Shown here in pieces: positions 58,738 to 64,000 of a DNA stretch of 64,000 nucleotides; within the stretch, counting starts at the first letter, position 1; each line of letters begins with the position of its first letter. The notes under the pieces were generated by a model that saw only the letters and a list, made by a program, of their open reading frames with translations, was not told where the DNA came from and searched no databases. The translations under genes and the position numbers were made by a program. Source of the stretch: Hyaloraphidium curvatum (taxonomy: Eukaryota > Monoblepharomycota > Hyaloraphidiomycetes > Hyaloraphidiales > Hyaloraphidiaceae); the NCBI GenBank assembly GCA_025558095.1, contig JAIVFI010000019.1:656001-720000 (forward strand), in the 5' to 3' direction.

Positions 58738-58992
58738 GCATCCCTGCAGAGCCCCGAGGCGCAGGCCAAGCTCCAGCAGCTCCGCGAGAAGCTCGGCAGC
58801 CTCGACAAGGACAAGCTCCGCGAGGGGCTGCAGCACCTCGACGAGGAGCTCGAGAAGCCCGAGAACCAGCAGAAGCTGGGCAAGCTGAAGGAGGCGCTGG
58901 CCATCATGGACCAGGAGAAGCTGAAGGCCGGGCTGCAGAACATGAAGGAGGCGCTGCAGCAGGCGGCGGCGGCCCAGGGGGAGTCAAAATAG
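58738..58992 (+). pseudogene. Duplicated coiled-coil unit behind a stop codon
   Basis: An open stretch directly after the TAG codes ASLQSPEAQAKLQQLREKLG, LDKDKLREGLQHLDEELEKP, ENQQKLGKLKEALAIMDQEK and a short tail ending QGESK. It is a near copy of the first unit (58354 onward). The TAG sits exactly where the first unit has AAG (GTCAAGGC against GTCTAGGC), a single-base change. No other stop interrupts the unit, so it is either freshly lost coding sequence or is translated by readthrough. Confidence 0.6.
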
Positions 58993-59112
58993 GCACGGAA
59001 CGCTGACATCCTCTCATGTCAATAACAATAGATTGCTTTTACTCGTACATGCTGCTGACCCCGTACGCGCTCGCGTCGCGGTGCGCCTGTAACCACCGCG
59101 TCGCCGCTCTCG

Positions 59113-61175
59113 TCAGCACGCCGCAGGCGACACCTCCCGCATCCACCCCTCCAACCTCGCGTGCAGCACCTTCTCCCCAGCCAAAACCACGTCCCCCAGC
59201 CGCGCAGAGGCGAGGTCCGGCAGGGCCGGGCGGTGCGCCGGCGCGGCCGGGAGCAGCGCTTCGGCGAGGGCCTGGCGGTAGCGCCGGGAAACATGGCGTT
59301 CTGAGAACAGAGGGGAAAGTACGTCAGGGAGCTCGATGAGCGGGGACGTGGGGCTTTCTTACCGGGGTTGAGGAACCTGGACTCCTCGAAAGCGACGGCA
59401 AAGTCGGCCGTCTCGAGCGCACCCGCGGCCCATCCGGCCGCCGTGGGCAGCCCGGCGGCCACGCACATGCGCGCCGCGGCGAGCTGCACCCCCGCGACTG
59501 TGGTCGCAGTCAGCGTGCACAGCTCGGAGAGCATGTCGAAGGAGGGGTCGGCACGGCGCAAAGCCGACAGCAGGCGCGAGGCAATCAGCGCGCGCGCGAG
59601 GGTCGTGACGAAGGCGTCAGAGGCCAGGAAGGCGCCAGAGGGGGCCAAAGGGCCGTTGTCGCGGTCCGCCGGGGCGGAGATTGGGCCGAGCTCCGGGCCG
59701 GCCGAGGTGAAGTGAGCCCCGGTGCACAGCACAAAGATGTGCACGTAAGGGTCCAGGAAGGCGAGGCACTGCGGCACGTCCTGGAACCAGGTTTGGTGCG
59801 CGGCGATCAAGGGAAGCGGGTCGCCGTCGGCCAGGGCGTCGCCGACAGATTGTGGCAAGGAGCGAGGCAAAGCGTCGGCAATGGCGTCGAGGACGGCGGC
59901 GCGAGCCCGGAACTCGGCCTCGAGGGGCGAATCGAGCGAGGCGTCCTGCACGGCCACCCTGATTGGGTCGACATCCCGATCGCGCACGAGGGCCCGCATT
60001 GCGCACCGCGTCTCCAGCACCGCGTGGCCGAGGAGGTGCAGTGCGAGGCTCGAGGCACGGCCGTCAAAGATAGGGGCCACGCAGCCGGAAACCAGCTCGC
60101 GTGCAAAAGAGGCCGACTTCTGGGCCAGCGAGACGACGGGCCCAGGGATCTCGGGAGTGGGAGTTGCGGCGCGGAGAGTCACAACGGCGGGGAACGACAT
60201 GGCCGGCGCAATCTGTGGGGCACGGGCTGGCGAGGGGTCCACCGCCGAATGCTGCATGAACGGGGTGCCCGACAGAGACCCCGAGAGGGACGGCGTGGTT
60301 GCCAATCCCCCGGACCCGTCGCGGGCATCCACCGGCAGGGTAAACCGGGCCTCGGAAACGGGGAGGGTGAGGCGCTCGCCGTACGCGGCGTCGCACGAGT
60401 AGCGCGGCCTCCCCGAGACGAGAGCCAGGGCGCCGTCGACGGCCGAGGAGACGAGCAGCACGCGGGTCATCATCTCGCTGGCGAGCCAGGCGGCGGGGTC
60501 GGCATCGGGAACCCTGGGGCGCGCCCGCACGGCGGCCGAGGCGATTCGGATGGCCGCGTCGAACAGCGGACGGCACGCGACGTGCTCCAAGGCCGCCGCC
60601 ACGGTGACGAACATGATGAATCCAGTTTGGGCGACTTCGAGGTCCGACGGGGTCCCGGCTAGCAGTGCGTCTCGCGAGCGGGCAACCAGGGCCAGCGTGG
60701 CAGAGCGCAGGGCGGGCGCAGGTGCAGCGCGAGGGCCGAAGGCGAGGCCGTGGGCGGCCATGGCGAGGAGCAGAGCCGAGGGTGTGCGGCCCCACGGCGA
60801 GGGGCCACCGCCGAGCGCCGCCTCGAAGGCAGGTTTGTGAACAAGAGGCCGAAGTACGTTGGCGGCGCCGAAGAAGCCGGTCAGTCCCGCCAGCACGATG
60901 TTGTGCGGCGCCGGCGACTCGGCGGGCGCCACCGGGATTGAAACCACGGGGAGCGCCTCCCCCGCGGGCATCGGCGGCGACGACTCCACGTCCGCCCCCG
61001 CCGCTTCCTTCGCGGCACGCTGAGCCGCCTCCCGGGCACGCCGCGGCACACCGTCGCCGACCTGTGCCTCGCAGACAAGGCCGAGACGGCGGCAGCGGGC
61101 ACATCCTGCTCTTCCCTTGCGCTCGCAGCGCTTTTTCCTGAAAGAACAAATCTGGCACGCCTGCTCGGCTGGCAT
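59113..61175 (-). CDS. Zn2Cys6 fungal transcription factor
   Basis: Protein of 666 aa; exons 61175-59363 and 59300-59113 (62-bp intron, donor GTAAGA), exact in frame. Zn2Cys6 cluster: CQICSFRKKRCERKGRAGCARC then RRLGLVC. The fungal TF middle region follows (FFGAANVLRPLVHKPAFEAA; SEMMTRVLLVSSAVDGALAL; FLDPYVHIFVLCTGAHF). The spliced C-terminus (RYRQALAEALLPAAPAHRPA; VVLAGEKVLHARLEGWM) matches the end of the regulator at 41892-44111 (ETVLLGEAWIATVLRT), which supports both the intron and paralogy. The start was put at MPAEQACQIC, just before the cluster. Confidence 0.85.
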
Positions 61176-61905
61176 TTTGTCGAGAGCGAGTTCTTGGGGG
61201 TGCGGATGCGACTCACAGGGAGCCGTGGCCCGATCGGCTGTCCTCGGTCTGGACCGTTCTGGAGCGACCGAAGGGCGTTGCGGCTCGTCGGCTGTCCCAC
61301 CTAACGCCCTCTCGCCACGATGAGACCTGGCCGGACCCACTTCCACCAGATAGCCGATTTGGCACTGCGGGCACCGTGAAACCCTTGCATGGGCGGTGCG
61401 GAGCCGCGCTCCTCTTCCGCTCGCATCCGACACGCACCGCCACGCTCCATCACCGATCTAGCTCCGCTGAAAACTATGCCGCACCCGCTGCGACGCGAAC
61501 CTGAGCACTAGCTGTAGAAGCGGAATAACTCCCGTGATCCTCACCTTCATTGGGGTCCCAGCCCCCAGGCCGGGTCGGGGCAAGTTGTCGAAGTCGCCAT
61601 ACACACTTCTGACTCCACCTGGAGAATGACGTATGAGGACGTGTTGCCCCGTCGCCACCAGTTTGCCACCAGTGCCCCGCCCTGGGACGCGCCTCGCCGC
61701 CTGGCATGACCCATGCGCGTGTCCTCTGACGCCTGCTGGGCCGTGCATGGACGCGGTTTTGCGCGGCGAAGTCCGTGCTGGACCCGGACCAGATCTCTAT
61801 CACAGGCGCTGAGCGCCCCCCAACCCCGATACATCACGTCACGCCATATACATTGAATTCGGGGAAGAGGGGAGGGGTTAGATGTCCGCCAAGCTGCCGG
61901 GTACA
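61176..61905. other. Intergenic region left of the retrotransposon
   Basis: About 0.73 kb with no supportable gene. GTACA at 61901-61905 directly before the LTR is the candidate target-site duplication; its partner would lie beyond the window. Confidence 0.35.
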
Positions 61906-62118
61906 TGTCAGGGACGCGTAAGCACTGAGAGTTTCCAGCGGCTTCTCGCAAGTTCGATCCAGACTGCGCCTCAACTTGCGCGGCTCGGACTATATAAACC
62001 CATAGATCTCCACATGTATTCCCCGAACGTTCGGATAGAGTTACAAGCCCTCGTACTCCGTGCTCCCGTTCTCCGTGCCCTGCAGGCCAGTACTGGTCTC
62101 CCACGGCCTCTCCTGACA
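61906..62118 (+). repeat. 5' long terminal repeat
   Basis: The 213-bp element is bounded by the inverted repeat TGTCAGG (61906-61912) and CCTGACA (62112-62118), the usual TG...CA LTR ends. It contains a TATA box, TATATAAA at 61991-61998, placing the transcript start near 62020-62030. The right end abuts the primer-binding site. The 3' LTR is outside the window, so identity between LTRs cannot be checked. Confidence 0.72.
62024..62037 (+). promoter_or_regulatory. Self-primer segment at predicted transcript 5' end
   Basis: CGAACGTTCGGATA starts 33 nt after the first base of the TATA box, where transcription should begin. It is a perfect 14-nt reverse complement of the primer-binding site at 62120-62133. 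In Tf1 of fission yeast the first nucleotides of the mRNA fold back and prime reverse transcription at such a site. The transcript start is predicted, not observed. Confidence 0.68.
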
Positions 62119-62119
62119 T

Positions 62120-62133
62120 TATCCGAACGTTCG
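62120..62133 (+). other. Primer-binding site, self-complementary type
   Basis: TATCCGAACGTTCG lies one base after the LTR end, the normal position of a primer-binding site. It does not begin with TGG, as a site for a tRNA 3' CCA end would, but is the exact reverse complement of 62024-62037 inside the LTR. Confidence 0.68.
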
Positions 62134-62158
62134 CCCCCGAAACCCGACACCCTGAACC

Positions 62159-63181
62159 ATGAACGCCGAAATGCTCATGGCCCAGATGGCGGCCCAGATG
62201 GAGCAGCAACAGATCATGAACCAGCAACTCCTGGCCGTCATCCAGCACCTCCAAGATCAGCCTCCGCCACCACTGCCGCAGCCGGCCCCGCCGGCCCCGG
62301 CGGCCCCGGCAGCCCCGGTAGCCCGCGACACGCGGGTCAAGGTCGCGGCTCCCGACCGCTTCGACGGCAACCGTACCAAGCTCCGCGGCTTCCTCGCCCA
62401 AGTTCAGCTCAACTTCGAGGCCAACCCGGCCGCTTTCGAGGAAGACCGCCGCAAGACCACCTTCGTCGGCAGCTACCTCGGAGGCACCGCCCTCGAGTGG
62501 TTCACGCCGCTGCTCGAGAACGCCGACGAGATCCTCGACAATTACGAGCTCTTCGTTGAGCGGCTCAAGCAGATGTTCGGCGACGCAGACGAAGCCCGCC
62601 GCGCCGAGTCGGCCATCAAGAAGCTGGCCCAGAAGGGCTCCGCCGCCGACTACGCCGCCAAATTCCAGCTGCTTGCCGTGAAGACCCAGTGGGGCGAACG
62701 TGCGCTCATGGCGCAGTTCCGCGCGGGCCTTCGCGACGACGTGCTCGACCACCTTGTCAACCGCAACGAACCCGCGGACCTGGCGGAGCTCATTCGGCAG
62801 GCCATCAACTCCGACGACATCCTCTATCGCCGCCGGCAGGAGAAGCAGGACCGCGCAGGAGCCCGGCCGCAAGTTCCGCCGGGCCGCGCTCCGATCACCC
62901 CGCCGTGCTCAACACCAAACAATGGCCCGGTCCCCATGGATCTCGGGGCCACAACCTTTAGCAAGGGCCCGCTGACCGCCGAGGAACGACAGCGCCGCAT
63001 CGCGGCAGACTTGTGCCTCTACTGCGGGAAGACCGGCCACAAGATTCGCGAGTGCAAGGCTCGCTTGCAAAGCGAGCAGAAGCTCTCCGCAATGTCAACC
63101 TCCAACAACAACACCGACTCGCCCGGGCCGCAGGCCGGACCGGCGGGAAACGGACGGACCCTGCCTTCTACTCGGGGGTAG
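62159..63181 (+). CDS. gag: Gag polyprotein of the LTR retrotransposon
   Basis: 340 aa. A Gln/Met-rich N-terminus is followed by a Pro/Ala stretch, then the Ty3-type capsid domain (RFDGNRTKLRGFLAQVQLNF; FVGSYLGGTALEWFTPLLEN; KFQLLAVKTQWGERALMAQF), and near the C-terminus one CCHC zinc knuckle, CLYCGKTGHKIREC, that binds element RNA. The start is the first Met, 40 bp past the LTR. The stop TAG (63179-63181) is overlapped by the pol frame, which lies in the -1 frame. Confidence 0.88.
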   Translation: MNAEMLMAQMAAQMEQQQIMNQQLLAVIQHLQDQPPPPLPQPAPPAPAAPAAPVARDTRVKVAAPDRFDGNRTKLRGFLAQVQLNFEANPAAFEEDRRKTTFVGSYLGGTALEWFTPLLENADEILDNYELFVERLKQMFGDADEARRAESAIKKLAQKGSAADYAAKFQLLAVKTQWGERALMAQFRAGLRDDVLDHLVNRNEPADLAELIRQAINSDDILYRRRQEKQDRAGARPQVPPGRAPITPPCSTPNNGPVPMDLGATTFSKGPLTAEERQRRIAADLCLYCGKTGHKIRECKARLQSEQKLSAMSTSNNNTDSPGPQAGPAGNGRTLPSTRG

Positions 63182-64000
63182 AGCAGGATGACCCGGACCC
63201 TCCCGAGCGTGGCGACGACTCGTCGGAAGAGCCGACCATCGGCCGCCATGAACCCCAGCGCGTATTCCCTGTCACCTTCGTCTTCCACCATCGGCAACTA
63301 CCTGTAACGGCTTTACTGGACCCTGGAGCAACCGGATTTTTCATGGACTATGACTTTTGTCGGCGCGCCCGGCTGCCTTTTCGCCGCGCCCCGACCCCCG
63401 GCACTGTACGAGCGGTCGACGGACACGCCATCCATGACGGCGCCGTCGAGACCCTGTACGAAACTGCCCCGATCCCGGTCGTCATCGGACCCCACGCGGA
63501 CCGGATCTGCTTCAACCTGATTCGCTCTCCCGACCAACCCGTCATCATTGGCATGCCCTACTTGAAGGCGAAGAGCGTTGTGCCCTCGCCGGATTGGGAC
63601 CGGCTGATTTTCCCCGACGGGACTTCGGTGGAGCTTTTTCCGACGTCACAGGCGGATTCTGCTTCCTCTGTGGACGTGCAGCTACTTTCGGCCATGGACT
63701 TCGCGCAGGAGGCCCAAGGACACTTTGTTTATGTGGCCATCGTGCTCCCTGCCGACCTCAAGCCCCCGCCGAAGGCCACGGGCGTCCTGCCCGACAAGTA
63801 CGCCGAGTACACCGAGATCTTCAGCGAGCAGGAGGCCACCAGGCTCCCGCCTCATCGGCAGTACGATTGCGAGATCGACCTGCTCCCGGGCACGAACCCG
63901 CCCTTCAAGCCGATCCATAACCTCTCCCCGAAGGAGCTCGAGGCGTTGCGCGAGTACCTGGCGACGCAGCTCGAGAAGGGTTGGATCCGCCCCTCGACCA
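63160..64000 (+). CDS. pol: Pol: retropepsin and start of reverse transcriptase (partial)
   Basis: Open from the gag overlap to the window edge in the -1 frame relative to gag. The first part reads SGVEQDDPDPPERGDDSSEE, then a retropepsin-like domain with LLDPGATGFF, where the usual D-S/T-G-A is D-P-G-A, and IIGMPYLKAK as its second half. After about 170 residues the RT N-terminus begins: RLPPHRQYDCEIDLLPG, KPIHNLSPKELEALREYL, EKGWIRPST. The catalytic YxDD motif is outside the window. There is no separate start codon, so it is probably made as Gag-Pol. Confidence 0.82.

Larger units (their letters stand above)
61906..64000 (+). mobile_element. Ty3/gypsy-like LTR retrotransposon, 5' part
   Basis: In order: 5' LTR, primer-binding site, gag, then a pol frame with protease and the beginning of reverse transcriptase. 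The element runs off the window edge. Gag has a single CCHC knuckle, and protease followed directly by RT is the Ty3/gypsy (Metaviridae) order. No frame damage is visible in the part present, apart from the gag stop followed by a pol frame shifted by -1, so it may be a recent insertion. Confidence 0.85.

Noticed and set aside
61950-61975. GTTCGATCC resembling a tRNA T-loop/B-box
   Set aside because: No acceptor stem, D-arm or anticodon arm can be formed around it; it lies within the LTR.
62094-62110. TGGTCTCCCACGG as a tRNA-type primer-binding site
   Set aside because: It lies inside the LTR before the CCTGACA end, whereas the site directly after the LTR matches the element's own 5' end.
61458-62872. 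Minus-strand open frame of 441 codons opposite the LTR and gag
   Set aside because: Antisense shadow of gag; no homologous domain and no reason for an antisense gene across the LTR.

Overview
The window is nuclear DNA from a very GC-rich fungus. The genes carry many short introns (about 50-80 bp, donors mostly GTGGGT, GTGCGT or GTGAGT, acceptors mostly CAG). Family content is fungal: three Zn2Cys6 regulators, a chitin deacetylase with four CBM18 chitin-binding modules, ELO and ERG25-like lipid enzymes, GPI-type cell-surface proteins and a Ty3/gypsy-like retrotransposon. The GC content and the CBM18-rich deacetylase suggest an early-diverging, chytrid-like lineage, but I cannot prove the species. 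A GC-rich basidiomycete remains possible.

Layout. 0.3-8 kb: secreted reprolysin-like protease (-), phytanoyl-CoA dioxygenase-like gene (+), and two tandem ERG25-like sterol oxidases (+). 8-12 kb: three tandem minus-strand paralogs of an undescribed low-complexity family sharing an RRxSxP / FVxxLxP N-terminal motif. 12.7-20.5 kb: double-rhodanese protein, double DsbA/HCCA-isomerase fusion, a decayed BTB locus, a small membrane protein, an enoyl-CoA hydratase and a MYND finger gene. 20.7-29.6 kb: a predicted secreted protein kinase, a small unknown gene, a polytopic membrane protein with an apparent frameshift, and the 7-exon chitin deacetylase. 30-39 kb: a truncated kinase-like locus, mitochondrial IF-3, an aldo-keto reductase with a 14-nt exon, a secreted Ser/Thr-rich protein with an 18-nt exon, a small Zn2Cys6 protein, an ICL/PEP-mutase family enzyme and a sulfotransferase-like protein. 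39.5-47.6 kb: a broken fragment of the deacetylase gene, an intronless GHMP sugar kinase/nucleotidyltransferase fusion, a large Zn2Cys6 regulator, a secreted Cys-rich protein and a secreted trypsin-like protease. 47.6-64 kb: ankyrin paralogs in several states of decay, a small Cys-rich protein, an ELO elongase, a CAP-domain protein, a coiled-coil gene with a duplicated unit cut by a stop codon, another Zn2Cys6 regulator, and the 5' part of an LTR retrotransposon.

Two themes recur. One is cell-surface and chitin biology: deacetylase, secreted proteases, CAP protein, Ser/Thr-rich and GPI-like proteins, secreted kinase. The other is recent local duplication with decay or conversion: sterol oxidases, ankyrin genes, coiled-coil unit, deacetylase fragment, RRxS family. 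The retrotransposon carries a 14-nt perfect complement between its predicted transcript 5' end and its primer-binding site, the hallmark of Tf1-type self-priming.

Exon boundaries were inferred by eye from GT/AG sites, reading-frame phase and family conservation. Where the summed exons keep frame to the stop codon I give exact positions; elsewhere I say the model is unresolved. No tRNA, rRNA or CRISPR array was found.
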